64,000 nt of DNA from positions 1 through 64,000 of the forward strand of contig NZ_SPKJ01000008.1 in NCBI RefSeq assembly GCF_009866965.1, read 5' to 3'. Position 1 is the first letter of the stretch, and each line of letters starts with the position of its first letter. The position numbers and the translations under genes are program-made. Positions 20,891 through 29,263 of this stretch are shown in pieces. The notes below the pieces were generated by a model that was not told where the DNA came from, did not search any database, and saw only the letters and a list, made by a program, of their open reading frames with translations. The stretch comes from Propylenella binzhouense. GTDB taxonomy: Bacteria; Pseudomonadota; Alphaproteobacteria; Rhizobiales; Afifellaceae.

Positions 20891-21391
20891 ATGAGACTCA
20901 CCAAGCAGACGAGCTACGCGCTCCGAATTCTCCTGCACTGCGCGCTCCATCCGGACCAGCAGGTCAAGGCGGCCGAGATCGCGCGCGCGTACCAGATCAC
21001 CGAGTTCAACGTCCTCAAGATCATTCCGATTCTGGTCCATGGGGGCCTGGTGAAGACCACGCGCGGCCGCAAGGGCGGCCTGCGCCTCGGAAAGGCGCCG
21101 AGCGAGATCAGGATCAGCGATGTCGTGCGCCTCACCGAGGACGCCGACATCCAGGCCGACTGCTTCGGCCAGGTGGCCGACAAGTGCCTGATCCGGCCGG
21201 CCGCACCGATCAACCGGATCTTCAACAGCGCCTTCAACGCCTTCCTCGACGTGCTCGAGCAGCACACGCTGGAAGATCTCGTGAAGGCCCGGCGGGCGCA
21301 TCCCTGGCCCGGCGAGCCGGGGATGGAATCCGGCTTCGTTCCGGGCGGCGGCGCGAAGGACCCCGGCCCGCTCCTGGCCTATTTCGACTGA
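20891..21391 (+). CDS. Rrf2-family transcriptional regulator, RirA-like with incomplete cluster ligands
   Basis: A 166-residue Rrf2 regulator. The N-terminus MRLTKQTSYALRILLHCA and the winged helix with GLVKTTRGRKGGLRLGKAP match RirA and NsrR, which carry Fe-S clusters and sense iron or nitric oxide. Cys91 and Cys99 keep the C-x7-C spacing I recall for RirA, but the third ligand expected at about 105 is Ala in the segment CLIRPAAPINRI. C-terminal LEDLVKARRAHPW is also RirA-like. The ATG at 20891 was chosen by family alignment. It may regulate iron genes, but target and cofactor state are open. Confidence 0.8.
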   Translation: MRLTKQTSYALRILLHCALHPDQQVKAAEIARAYQITEFNVLKIIPILVHGGLVKTTRGRKGGLRLGKAPSEIRISDVVRLTEDADIQADCFGQVADKCLIRPAAPINRIFNSAFNAFLDVLEQHTLEDLVKARRAHPWPGEPGMESGFVPGGGAKDPGPLLAYFD

Positions 21392-21501
21392 GCCGCTCCG
21401 CCCTCGTGCCTCCCATCCGACCTGGACGATCCTCGCGGTAAGGTTCGGGTAACCATGTCGCGCCATGCTGCCGGGAAACGAATTTCGCGGCAGCGGGACG
21501 G

Positions 21502-22134
21502 ATGGCGCCCTTAAGCAGACCGGAAGCAGGATCGCAGCGGCGGAGAACCGAGCAGTGGACCCGTCCGCTGCCGACGCTCGCGGCGAGACCTCCCACGCCC
21601 TACCGGCCCCGCGCCGCATTCACCCTGGAGCACGGCCTCGCGCTCGCGGGCATCCTGCTCGCCGTCGCCTCCGGTACCTTCGCCGGAGCCATGATCTCGC
21701 GCACGCCGGCGCCCGGCCTGATCGCCACGGGCGCCGATGCGCCGGCCGGGCCCCCCGGCATCGCCTTCGACATCGACCGCCACGCGGACTGGGACAAGGG
21801 ACCGACAACGACCGGCTCCCTCCCGATGACGGTCCGGCCGAAGGTCGAGCTCCAGAGCGCATCCGGTTCCGCGGACGAGGCTGCCGCCGCTCGCTTTGCC
21901 GGCGGCGAGCCCGCCGACGCCGGGGACTACCGCCTCCTGAGGGTCGCGGACGGCGCCGCCGTGCTGGAAAGCGCCGAGGGGCTTCGCCAGGTCCGCCCCG
22001 GCGCGGTGCTGCCGGGTGCGGGCCGGGTCGACGCCATCGAGTTCCGCGAGGGTCGGTGGGTGGTCGTGACGGCCGCGGGACTGATCCGGACCGCGGACGA
22101 ACCGGAATCGCTCCGCACCACGCCTCTGCCGTGA
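21502..22134 (+). CDS. Conserved-looking membrane-anchored protein of unknown function
   Basis: A 210-residue protein. A basic, Pro-rich N-terminus is followed by one hydrophobic segment (about 46-65, HGLALAGILLAVASGTFAGAM), a probably disordered linker, and a C-terminal beta-rich module (about 140-200, YRLLRVADGAAVLESAEGLRQVRPGAVLPGAGRVDAIEFREGRWVVVTAAGLI). That module recalls small beta domains in pilus or secretion proteins such as PilP, though the similarity is loose. Its stop overlaps the PilZ gene start (GTGA), so the two are probably co-expressed. The start is uncertain. Confidence 0.55.
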   Translation: MAPLSRPEAGSQRRRTEQWTRPLPTLAARPPTPYRPRAAFTLEHGLALAGILLAVASGTFAGAMISRTPAPGLIATGADAPAGPPGIAFDIDRHADWDKGPTTTGSLPMTVRPKVELQSASGSADEAAAARFAGGEPADAGDYRLLRVADGAAVLESAEGLRQVRPGAVLPGAGRVDAIEFREGRWVVVTAAGLIRTADEPESLRTTPLP

Positions 22135-22490
22135 GCCTCCACCCGCCGGGCGAGGAGAAGAGGAGCGAACGGAGGCGGCGCACCCGGCTGCGGGCCGGCA
22201 AGATCCTCGATTGCCGGAACGCCTTCCTGATCGAGTGCCTCGTCCATGACCGCTCGCCGGACGGAGCGCGGCTGCGGCTGGTCGCGCCGGTCGCGCTGCC
22301 CGATTCCATCCGTCTCTTCGAGGACGAGGACCGGAGGCTCGCCGCCGCCGACGTGATCTGGCGGAACGGGCAGGAGATCGGGATCCGGTTCCGGCCGGGC
22401 CAGTCCGACCTCGCCATGACGGCGCGCGCCCGTGCTGCGATGGCCGGCCCCTATTACGCCGTCGCCGAGCGCAGCCTCACGCGCCGATGA
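22131..22490 (+). CDS. PilZ-domain protein (probable c-di-GMP receptor)
   Basis: A 119-residue single PilZ domain. The basic RxxxR-type stretch (SERRRRTRLRAGK, about 13-25) and the second motif DRSPDGARL, matching [D/N]xSxxG, are both present, so c-di-GMP binding is likely. The GTG at 22131 overlaps the preceding stop codon. Its 3' end overlaps the convergent minus-strand gene by 14 bp. Standing at the edge of a flagellar regulon, it may link c-di-GMP to motility; that role is inferred. Confidence 0.75.
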   Translation: MSLHPPGEEKRSERRRRTRLRAGKILDCRNAFLIECLVHDRSPDGARLRLVAPVALPDSIRLFEDEDRRLAAADVIWRNGQEIGIRFRPGQSDLAMTARARAAMAGPYYAVAERSLTRR

Positions 22491-22920
22491 ATTCGTGAAC
22501 CTCTTCGAAGGAGCGGAACCGCCGCACCCCGAGAAGGGTCTCGATCTCGACGCTGCCGTCGCCGTAGACGGCATAGCTTCGGTCCCGAACCCGGCCGCGC
22601 TCCACGACCTGGTCGGCCGGCAACTCGGCCGAAGCGGCCTGCGCAGCCTCGCGGCTCCGCTCCGCCGAAAGCCGAAGGAGCGCGCCGAAGAGGCCGTCGA
22701 GCGCGCCGAAGCCGGCCACGAGCACGCCGATGACGGCCAGCGCCAGGCCGCTGACAATCGCCATCTCCGCAATCGAAACGAGCCTCGCATCTGCCGCGAG
22801 CCGCGCCGCCGGGCCGGCGCCTTCCGCCACGAACTGGGCCGCGCCGAGCATTCCGAGGAGGAGCCAGCCGCACGCGGCGAGCGCAAATCCCGACCAGGTC
22901 AGGCGGTTGAACCGGCTCAT
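22477..22920 (-). CDS. Small two-helix membrane protein, unknown function
   Basis: A 147-residue protein with two predicted transmembrane segments (about 9-31 and 49-76) and a soluble C-terminal part containing RSYAVYGDGSVEIETLLGVRRFRSFEEVHEFIGA. It is last in the flagellar minus-strand run, 67 bp beyond the preceding gene, and converges with the PilZ gene. I do not recognise the family. Position suggests, but does not prove, a motility link. Confidence 0.55.
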   Translation of the reverse strand: MSRFNRLTWSGFALAACGWLLLGMLGAAQFVAEGAGPAARLAADARLVSIAEMAIVSGLALAVIGVLVAGFGALDGLFGALLRLSAERSREAAQAASAELPADQVVERGRVRDRSYAVYGDGSVEIETLLGVRRFRSFEEVHEFIGA

Positions 22921-22987
22921 CCGTGCCGACCGGCCGGGCGGTCCCGATCTTCGAGCAACCGATCCGGATCGCCCCGGCGCGCAGGGC

Positions 22988-23440
22988 TCACCAAGGGACC
23001 GCGCTCGCCGGCACGTAGTTGAATTCCTCGACGAGCACGTCGGCTACGATCTCGGCGGCGAGACGGGCATTGACGCTCTCCGCGATCCGCCTCGTGAGGG
23101 CGGCGAGGTCGTAGCGGTCGAGGTGCCGGAAGTCGAGCGTGGGGTCGGCGTAGATCGCCCTGAACGCCTCGTCGGTGACGAATGCGAGCGAGGGCACGGG
23201 GAGGCTCGCGCTCCGTTCGGAATCGAGCGTGACGGTGAAGCTCGCCACAACATAGCCCTGCAGCGCGCCATCGGCGATGATCGGCACGCTGATCGGCCGG
23301 GTCTTTTCGAGGGCGAGGTGCTGCGCGGCCCCGCCGGTCTCGGCGCGGGCTTCGGCGCCGAGCTTCCACTCCATCGCCGCATAGCTCGCGGCAAGCGTGA
23401 CGAGGCAGATCCAGAGGCCGGTCGCGACGAGCCGGATCAT
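22988..23440 (-). CDS. Bitopic protein with FliL-like organisation
   Basis: A 150-residue protein with one N-terminal transmembrane helix (about 2-22) and a periplasmic domain. The region 45-150 has a pattern resembling FliL: a first strand after a Pro (RPISVPIIADGALQGYVVASFTV), a helical part (DRYDLAALTRRIAESVNARLA) and a last strand ending VADVLVEEFNYV. A separate, canonical fliL exists at 42693. The start overlaps the upstream gene stop by 4 bp (ATGA). The FliL relation is a tentative reading by eye. Confidence 0.5.
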   Translation of the reverse strand: MIRLVATGLWICLVTLAASYAAMEWKLGAEARAETGGAAQHLALEKTRPISVPIIADGALQGYVVASFTVTLDSERSASLPVPSLAFVTDEAFRAIYADPTLDFRHLDRYDLAALTRRIAESVNARLAAEIVADVLVEEFNYVPASAVPW

Positions 23441-23847
23441 CCCCTCGCCCCGACCTGGCCCGAATAGGTGCCGTCGGATTCCGATTCCCGGATGGCCTCG
23501 GCAAGGAGCCCGGAGATCTCCTGCGCCGCCTTCATGTGCACTCTGAGGACCGCCTGGTTCGCATCGAGCCGGGCTCGAAGCGAACCGAGCCGCCTTGTCA
23601 CGATCTCGGCATGGCCGGCACGTTCCACTCCCCGCATCGCGCGCGAGAGTTCGAGCAGGCCCAGGCTCTTGCGCCTGTTGAAATCGTCGAGATCGATGCG
23701 CCCGCGCCGGGCCCGGAGGGCCTCCGTCTCCTCGTCCACGACCGCCTCGAGCCGCGAGACCGCATTCAGGAACCCGCCGAGCGCCGGGCTGCGGTCGGCA
23801 GCGGATCGAAACGCTCCGCACGGCTCCAGATTTTCCGACATTCGCAT
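23437..23847 (-). CDS. FlgN-like flagellar chaperone (tentative)
   Basis: A 136-residue, mostly helical protein (LGGFLNAVSRLEAVVDEETEALRARRG... and LDANQAVLRVHMKAAQEISGLLAEAI). The spacing of the two long helices and the VLRVHMKAAQEISG segment resemble FlgN-type chaperones that escort FlgK and FlgL, both encoded in the same run. It follows the rod protein gene by 2 bp and overlaps the next gene by 4 bp. FlgN sequences are weakly conserved, hence moderate certainty. Confidence 0.55.
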   Translation of the reverse strand: MRMSENLEPCGAFRSAADRSPALGGFLNAVSRLEAVVDEETEALRARRGRIDLDDFNRRKSLGLLELSRAMRGVERAGHAEIVTRRLGSLRARLDANQAVLRVHMKAAQEISGLLAEAIRESESDGTYSGQVGARG

Positions 23848-23849
23848 GG

Positions 23850-24440
23850 TCAGCCTCGCTTCGTGACGCCGTGACGGACCGGTGCGGCCGCCTGATACGC
23901 CGGAGCCGCGTCCCCGTCCGAGGCCGGACCGGCCGCACCTGCGGGATGCGCGGCAAGCACGGCATCCGCGATGCCGATCCCGCCCGCCTTCGCGATCTGC
24001 CCGGCGATCTGCTCCGCAAACATGGAGCGCCAGACGGAGCCGCTCGTTCCCTTCCCGAAGATGCCGTCCGTGTCCTTGGGCAGCACGGCTTCCACGAAGG
24101 TCTGCAGCACGAAGGCCTCGAACCGGCGATAGGCGGGCGGCTCGCCGGCCGAGCCCCCGTTCCGCAGGGCGGACGCGTTCTCCATCCGCCTGAGCACCGC
24201 GGCCGAATCGGACCTGCCCGGATGCGGCGCGGGACGGATGGCGGCCTCCATCATGGCGTCGAAGGTCGGCGCCTGGTCCGGCGGAGCAAGCGCGAGCGTG
24301 CGCAGCCGGTCGGCTGCCGCCCGCGCGCGACCGGGATCCGCCGCACGGGCAACGTCCAGGATGATGTCCGACGGCGGTTGGATGGCCACGTCCGGAATAC
24401 TCGCACTCGCGACTGTCCTGGTCGCAGGATGCCCGGGCAA
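23850..24440 (-). CDS. flgJ: Rod-binding protein, FlgJ N-terminal type (CheL-like)
   Basis: A 196-residue protein with the rod-binding domain seen in the N-terminal half of FlgJ: RRFEAFVLQTFVEAVLPKDTDGIFGKGTSGSVWRSMFAEQIAGQIAKAGGIGIAD (about 105-160). It caps the growing rod. The muramidase half of enteric FlgJ is absent, as in related alphaproteobacteria where the protein is also called CheL. A separate transglycosylase gene at 34006 could supply the missing wall-cutting activity. Confidence 0.8.
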   Translation of the reverse strand: MPGHPATRTVASASIPDVAIQPPSDIILDVARAADPGRARAAADRLRTLALAPPDQAPTFDAMMEAAIRPAPHPGRSDSAAVLRRMENASALRNGGSAGEPPAYRRFEAFVLQTFVEAVLPKDTDGIFGKGTSGSVWRSMFAEQIAGQIAKAGGIGIADAVLAAHPAGAAGPASDGDAAPAYQAAAPVRHGVTKRG

Positions 24441-24442
24441 GC

Positions 24443-24841
24443 TTACGGGAGGCTTGCGCTGCCCCCGCCGGCGATCCGGTCGATCACGTCCTCAAGCTCG
24501 CGTGCCTCCTGCCGTCGGCGCTCCTCATCCTCGAGCGCCGTTCCGAACCGCCTCGCCTGCTTCAGCCTGCGCCCCTCGCCGAGCAGCGCCGCGCGCGCCT
24601 CATCCGTCTCGCGCACGATCCGGTCGCCCTCGCGGGAAAGAGCGGCCAGCCGTCTGGACGCCTGCTCCAGGAAGAGGCCATGGAGGGCGTTCTCGGCGCC
24701 GAGGGCCCGGAGGACCTCGCCCTGGGCTTCGGCGTTCGCGATCCGGCGCGCTTCCAGATCCGCGACCTTCCGCTCCGCGATCCGGAAGAGCTCCTCCTGG
24801 ACGGCGATCATGCGCCTGATCTGGCGCAGCCGGTCGGCCAT
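24443..24841 (-). CDS. fliJ: Coiled-coil protein, FliJ-like export component
   Basis: A 132-residue, almost entirely helical, charged protein (IRRMIAVQEELFRIAERKVADLEARRIANAEAQGE ...). Size, coiled-coil character and place next to fliR support FliJ, the stalk of the export ATPase that bridges FliI and FlhA. FliJ is poorly conserved in sequence, so the call leans on structure and context. It is 5 bp after fliR and 2 bp before flgJ. Confidence 0.6.
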   Translation of the reverse strand: MADRLRQIRRMIAVQEELFRIAERKVADLEARRIANAEAQGEVLRALGAENALHGLFLEQASRRLAALSREGDRIVRETDEARAALLGEGRRLKQARRFGTALEDEERRRQEARELEDVIDRIAGGGSASLP

Positions 24842-24846
24842 CGCGC

Positions 24847-25602
24847 TCACCCGGTGAGAAGCCAGGCCGCGAAGCCCGACAGGAAGAGATGCAGCACCTC
24901 GCGCACCGTGGCATAGACGAGGAACAGGCCGCCCAGCAGGACGAACGGAATCGAGATGAAATAGACCGGGATCTGGGGCGTGAGCCGGTTGGCGAGGCCG
25001 ACGCCCAGATTGACGACGACGCCGTAGACTACGAAGGGGCTGGTCACCCGGAGGGCGAGCACGAAGGCTTCGGAGAGCCGATCGGCCAGTCCCGTCAGGC
25101 CGAACCGGGGCGAGAACCCCTCCCCGACCGGAAGCGCGGCGTAGGAGGCCAGAAGCCCGCGCAGGATCTCCCAGTGCTGCTCGGTCGCGAACACCAGCAC
25201 GGCGGCGGAGAGCATGACGAGGGACACGAGCGGGGGAAGCGGCTCCGCGTCGTCGATCGGCGCTCCGGGCATGTTGCCGAGACCGACCATCATGGCCGCC
25301 CCCGCCGCAAGCGTCTCGAGTGCGATGAAGAAGATGCGGCCCATCAGCCCGATCGCCGTGCCGGTCAGAACCTCCGCGAACACCGTGCCGGCGAGCGCCA
25401 CCGGGCGGTCGTCCACGGCGAGACCGGAGACGCGCGGCACGAGGATCGGTGCAAGCGCGAGCGTGACCGCAACCGCGAGGAAGAGCCGGACCTGCACCGG
25501 GATGCGACTGCTCGAAAAGCCGGGCATCAGCATCAGGCAGCTTCCGATCCGGCAGAACACCAGAAAGGTCGCGAGCACGACCTCCGGCCCGAGCGGAGTC
25601 AC
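24847..25602 (-). CDS. fliR: Flagellar biosynthesis protein FliR
   Basis: A 251-residue membrane protein of the export gate. Several hydrophobic segments and typical FliR strings are present: [43 protein letters not shown], and [33 protein letters not shown]. It overlaps flhA by 4 bp and is followed closely by fliJ. Confidence 0.95.
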   Translation of the reverse strand: MTPLGPEVVLATFLVFCRIGSCLMLMPGFSSSRIPVQVRLFLAVAVTLALAPILVPRVSGLAVDDRPVALAGTVFAEVLTGTAIGLMGRIFFIALETLAAGAAMMVGLGNMPGAPIDDAEPLPPLVSLVMLSAAVLVFATEQHWEILRGLLASYAALPVGEGFSPRFGLTGLADRLSEAFVLALRVTSPFVVYGVVVNLGVGLANRLTPQIPVYFISIPFVLLGGLFLVYATVREVLHLFLSGFAAWLLTG

Positions 25603-27713
25603 GAGATCGTTCCAAGCGACCTGATCTCGACGCCACGGGCGATCTCCAGGTGCGAGAGGACCGGGAGCGTCGCAAACAGACGCTCGATGATGAGCCTCAC
25701 ATAGGGGCGCGCCTCGGGCGCCGTCACGATGACGAAGTGCTCGCCCTTGTCCATCCGTTCGCGAACCGCCTTCGTCGCATCGGCGCCGAACTGCTCCACC
25801 TGCCGCGGATCCATGTCGAATTCCACGACGTCTCCCTTGGCGTCGCGCTTGACGCTCTGGTGGAAGGCGAGATCCCAGCGATTGCCGAGCCGCAGCACCT
25901 TCAGCACGCCGTCATCGGCGAGATCCCCGCAGATCTGCGGTGCGATGCGCATCCGCACATGCTCCGCGACCTGCTCCGAGCGCCGGACATGGGGCGCGAT
26001 CTCCGCGATCGCTTCCAGGATGAGATGCAGGTTCCGGATCGAGACGCGCTCGGCAAGAAGGAGCTTCAGAACGGCCTGCAGGCCCGAATAGGAAAGGTGG
26101 GCCGGACAGATGTCGTCGAGGAGGCGCTTGTACTCAGGCTCCAGCCGGTCGAGCAGCATGCGCATGTCGCGGTAGGACAGGAGCTGCGGCAGGCTGTTGC
26201 GGATCACCTCGCTCAGATGCGTGAGGATCACGGACACGTTGTCGACCGGATCGAAGCCCTGGCGCTTGAGCTCGCCCGCGAAGGCCTGCGGAATCCACAG
26301 CGCCTTCATGCCGAATGCCGGCTCGCGCGCCTCGTCGCCCGGGACGTCCGGAAGACGGCCATCCCCCGTTATGACGAGCACATCGCCGATCCGAAGGTCC
26401 TGGCGCGCCGCGACCGTGCCGTGGATCAGAACCTGGTAGCTCTTCGGCGGGATGGTCAGGCTGTCGGTGAGCCGGATCTCGGGAACGACGAAGCCGTATT
26501 GCTGGGCGAACTTCCGCCGCATCCTGGCCACCCGGTGGGCGAGCTCCCCGTGCGAGGCGAAGAGCGTCACCGCAAGCTGCTTGCCGAGGCAGAGCTCGAT
26601 TTCGGCTGTCTTCAGGGATTCCTTGACCGAATCGGCCGCCTCCCGCCTGAGGGCGGCCTCCGCCTCCCGCGCCTTCTCCTCCTCCGCGGCTCGAGCCTGG
26701 GCCAGGCGGACCGGGATCATGCGGCCGACCGACGCCATCAGTCCGCCCAGAATGGCGAAGGGCAGGAACGGGAGCCCCGGCAGCACCGCGAGCACCCCCA
26801 TCAGCAGGGCGGCGACGGAGAGCGCGCGGGGATAGGTTCCGAGCTGGCCGAGCACCGCCTGTTCCGCGGAGCCCCGCGTGCCGCCCTTCGAGACGAGGAG
26901 GCCGGCCGCGAGCGAGACGATCAGCGCCGGAATCTGGCTGACGAGGCCGTCGCCGACGGAGAGCTTCGTGAAGACGTCGGCCGCCTGGCCGAGCGGCATG
27001 TCGTGGCGCGTCACGCCGATCAGGATGCCGCCGAATATGTTCACCGCCGTGATGATGAGCCCGGCGACGGCATCGCCGCGGACGAACTTGGAGGCGCCGT
27101 CCATAGCGCCGAAGAAGGCGCTCTCCTCCTCCAGCTCCCGCCGGCGCTGCTGGGCGACCTTCTCGTCGATGAGGCCCGCGGAAAGGTCGGCGTCGATCGC
27201 CATCTGCTTTCCGGGAATGGAATCGAGGGTGAAGCGGGCGCCCACTTCCGCGATGCGCGTGGCGCCCTTCGTGATGACGACGAAGTTCACCGTCACCAGG
27301 ATGACGAAGACGATGAGCCCGATGACGAAGTCGCCGCTCATCACGAAGCTCGAGAAGCCGCCGATAATGTATCCGGCCGCCGTCGTTCCCTCCGAGCCGT
27401 GCGAAAGGATCGTGCGCGTGGTCGCGATGTTGAGCGACAGGCGCAGCATGGTGGCGATCAGGAGGACGGTCGGAAAGGCCGAGAAGTCCAGCGGCTTCTG
27501 AATCCAGAGCGCCACCATCAGGATCAGGACCGAGACGGCGATCGAGAGCGCCAGGCCCATGTCGATGAGGACGGCCGGGATCGGCAGGAAGAGGATCGTC
27601 AGGATCAGCACGATCCCGAGCGCGAATCCGATGTCTCGCCCGCCCTTCCGCGGGAGGGCTGCCGATGAGGAGACCAGCGTGTCCGCCACTATCCACCCTT
27701 GTGCATGCGGCAC
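25599..27713 (-). CDS. flhA: Flagellar biosynthesis protein FlhA
   Basis: A 704-residue core of the export gate. The N-terminal half has about eight transmembrane segments with the FHIPEP-type loop ([36 protein letters not shown]). The C-terminal cytosolic domain runs from about residue 340. Two GTG starts are possible: 27713, used here, and 27689, eight codons later, which is closer to a GGTGG element. It is followed by fliR with a 4-bp overlap; fliQ lies 67 bp upstream. Confidence 0.96.
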   Translation of the reverse strand: MPHAQGWIVADTLVSSSAALPRKGGRDIGFALGIVLILTILFLPIPAVLIDMGLALSIAVSVLILMVALWIQKPLDFSAFPTVLLIATMLRLSLNIATTRTILSHGSEGTTAAGYIIGGFSSFVMSGDFVIGLIVFVILVTVNFVVITKGATRIAEVGARFTLDSIPGKQMAIDADLSAGLIDEKVAQQRRRELEEESAFFGAMDGASKFVRGDAVAGLIITAVNIFGGILIGVTRHDMPLGQAADVFTKLSVGDGLVSQIPALIVSLAAGLLVSKGGTRGSAEQAVLGQLGTYPRALSVAALLMGVLAVLPGLPFLPFAILGGLMASVGRMIPVRLAQARAAEEEKAREAEAALRREAADSVKESLKTAEIELCLGKQLAVTLFASHGELAHRVARMRRKFAQQYGFVVPEIRLTDSLTIPPKSYQVLIHGTVAARQDLRIGDVLVITGDGRLPDVPGDEAREPAFGMKALWIPQAFAGELKRQGFDPVDNVSVILTHLSEVIRNSLPQLLSYRDMRMLLDRLEPEYKRLLDDICPAHLSYSGLQAVLKLLLAERVSIRNLHLILEAIAEIAPHVRRSEQVAEHVRMRIAPQICGDLADDGVLKVLRLGNRWDLAFHQSVKRDAKGDVVEFDMDPRQVEQFGADATKAVRERMDKGEHFVIVTAPEARPYVRLIIERLFATLPVLSHLEIARGVEIRSLGTIS

Positions 27714-27780
27714 CGAAGATGGCGGACCAAGCTTGCGCGGAGATGGTCGAGGCTCCGCGGGCCGGCGGCTTCAAAAGGCG

Positions 27781-28047
27781 TCAGAAGCCGCTTTCGATCC
27801 GGCCGTAGACCTGCTCCGTGAAGGCGTAGATCTGGCCGCCGATGAAGGGCGCGGTAAGCGTCATGGCGACGAGGATGACGACGATCTTCGGGATGAAGGT
27901 GAGCGTCATCTCCTGGATCTGGGTGACGGCCTGGAAGAGCGCGATGACGACGCCCACCAGCATGGCCGCGGCGACGGCTGGCCCGGAGGCGATGATCACG
28001 GTCCAGATCGCGTTCTGGACGAGGTCGAGGGCGTCCGCCTCGTTCAT
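27781..28047 (-). CDS. fliQ: Flagellar biosynthesis protein FliQ
   Basis: An 88-residue export-gate protein with two transmembrane helices, containing the FliQ string VGVVIALFQAVTQIQEMTLTFIPKIVVI (about 31-58). Normal length. It begins one base after flgD ends. Confidence 0.96.
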   Translation of the reverse strand: MNEADALDLVQNAIWTVIIASGPAVAAAMLVGVVIALFQAVTQIQEMTLTFIPKIVVILVAMTLTAPFIGGQIYAFTEQVYGRIESGF

Positions 28048-28048
28048 G

Positions 28049-28453
28049 TCAGCTGATCGTCACGCCGGCGTCGAGCACCAGCTCGTCGCCCGTGTCGAGA
28101 ACCGCGACCGGCGCGCCGGAGGTCATGCGGAGCGCGGTGACCGTGCCGGAGACGGTGCCGTCCGCCGAGGTCGCGGTCCGGCCGATCACTCCGTCCGCCT
28201 GGGCAAGCGAGGAGGAGGTCAGGAGTGCGTCGAGCTTGGCGTTGGTCGCGATCCCCTGCTCGACCGTCGCGAAGGAGGCGAACTGGGCGACATATTCCGA
28301 GGAATCCATCGGGTTCGTCGGGTCCTGGTTCTGCATCTGCGCGATGAGGAGCTTCAGGAATGCGTCGTAGTCGAGCGACGAGGCCGAACTCGCCGAGGAT
28401 GACGAAGCGGACGAAGCCGCCGTCGCGGCGCTCGTGCTCGAAGTCACTTCCAT
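28049..28453 (-). CDS. flgD: Basal-body hook cap protein FlgD (short form)
   Basis: A 134-residue FlgD. After a Ser/Ala-rich leader, the N-terminal domain is clear: LDYDAFLKLLIAQMQNQDPTNPMDSSEYVAQFASFATVEQ (about 27-66). It guides hook subunit assembly. It is shorter than enteric FlgD (about 230), lacking the large C-terminal Ig-like part, as is usual for rhizobial FlgD. Confidence 0.92.
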   Translation of the reverse strand: MEVTSSTSAATAASSASSSSASSASSLDYDAFLKLLIAQMQNQDPTNPMDSSEYVAQFASFATVEQGIATNAKLDALLTSSSLAQADGVIGRTATSADGTVSGTVTALRMTSGAPVAVLDTGDELVLDAGVTIS

Positions 28454-28465
28454 CCCGCCCTCCCT

Positions 28466-28876
28466 TCAGGCCGCACAGGGCGAGACTTCGCCCGCGGAAT
28501 GCCTCAGGATCGCATCCTCGATCGGGAACAGCGCACGCAGGCTCTTCAGCGCGTCGAAGGGACGCCCGGCGCCCACCTGACGCTCGACGGCCGCAAGCCC
28601 GGCAAGCACGTCCTGACGTTCGAACGTGCCCACGAGGACGCCATGCAGCGTCCGGAACATGTCGCGCGCGGCGAGGGCCTCGCCGGGCTCCATCAGGATC
28701 GTCTGCACCACGAAATAGAGCTGCCGCAGCGGAGTCGTCGCCTGCTCCGGCTGCAGCACGTGGCTCTCGAGCAGGAAGGTGACGTCGTTCAGGAGCTCGA
28801 GCGACACCTTGCGGTCGACGCGCAGCACCGCGCCGTTGACGTAGATCTTCTCCCCGGGCCGGAGCGAGATGATCAT
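28466..28876 (-). CDS. flbT: Flagellin mRNA regulator FlbT
   Basis: A 136-residue FlbT (ISLRPGEKIYVNGAVLRVDRKVSLELLNDVTFLLESHVLQPEQATTPLRQLYF). In Caulobacter FlbT binds the flagellin 5' leader and promotes its decay until the hook is done; in Brucella it acts positively. A 4-bp overlap with flaF couples their translation. A structured flagellin leader is present in this window at 41795-41961. Confidence 0.95.
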   Translation of the reverse strand: MIISLRPGEKIYVNGAVLRVDRKVSLELLNDVTFLLESHVLQPEQATTPLRQLYFVVQTILMEPGEALAARDMFRTLHGVLVGTFERQDVLAGLAAVERQVGAGRPFDALKSLRALFPIEDAILRHSAGEVSPCAA

Positions 28877-29232
28877 GAATTCTGGCCCTTCAGGCCGTCC
28901 CTGATGGTCCGGCTGATCTCGATCAGGGGGACGAAGGAATCGGCCTCCTCGAGCCGGATCCGGTCGGCCTCCTTGACGATCCAGATGCCGATCGAGATGA
29001 GGCCGGCGCGCAGGTCCGGCGCGAGGCTGTTCCCGGGCGAGGCCAGATCGTCGAGCAGGATCGACCAGAGCCTGATCAGGAAGTGCAGCGACTCGGCTGC
29101 CTCGCGGGTGCCCGGGCCTGCCCTTTCGGCAGCCTCGAGCAATGCGATCGAGCGGTCGAACGCCTCGCGCTCGCTGTCTCGCATCGTCTGCGGGCGCTCA
29201 TCGAGGACCTCGGCGTAAGCGGACTGGTACAT
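28873..29232 (-). CDS. flaF: Flagellin biosynthesis regulator FlaF
   Basis: A 119-residue helical FlaF protein (YAEVLDERPQTMRDSEREAFDRSIALLEAA, and LIRLWSILLDDLASPGNSLAPDLRAGLISIGIWIV). FlaF and FlbT act as a pair on flagellin synthesis and secretion in alphaproteobacteria. It follows flgL by 31 bp and overlaps flbT by 4 bp. Confidence 0.95.
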   Translation of the reverse strand: MYQSAYAEVLDERPQTMRDSEREAFDRSIALLEAAERAGPGTREAAESLHFLIRLWSILLDDLASPGNSLAPDLRAGLISIGIWIVKEADRIRLEEADSFVPLIEISRTIRDGLKGQNS

Positions 29233-29263
29233 CGCCCCCTGCCTCTCCTATCCGGACCCGATT

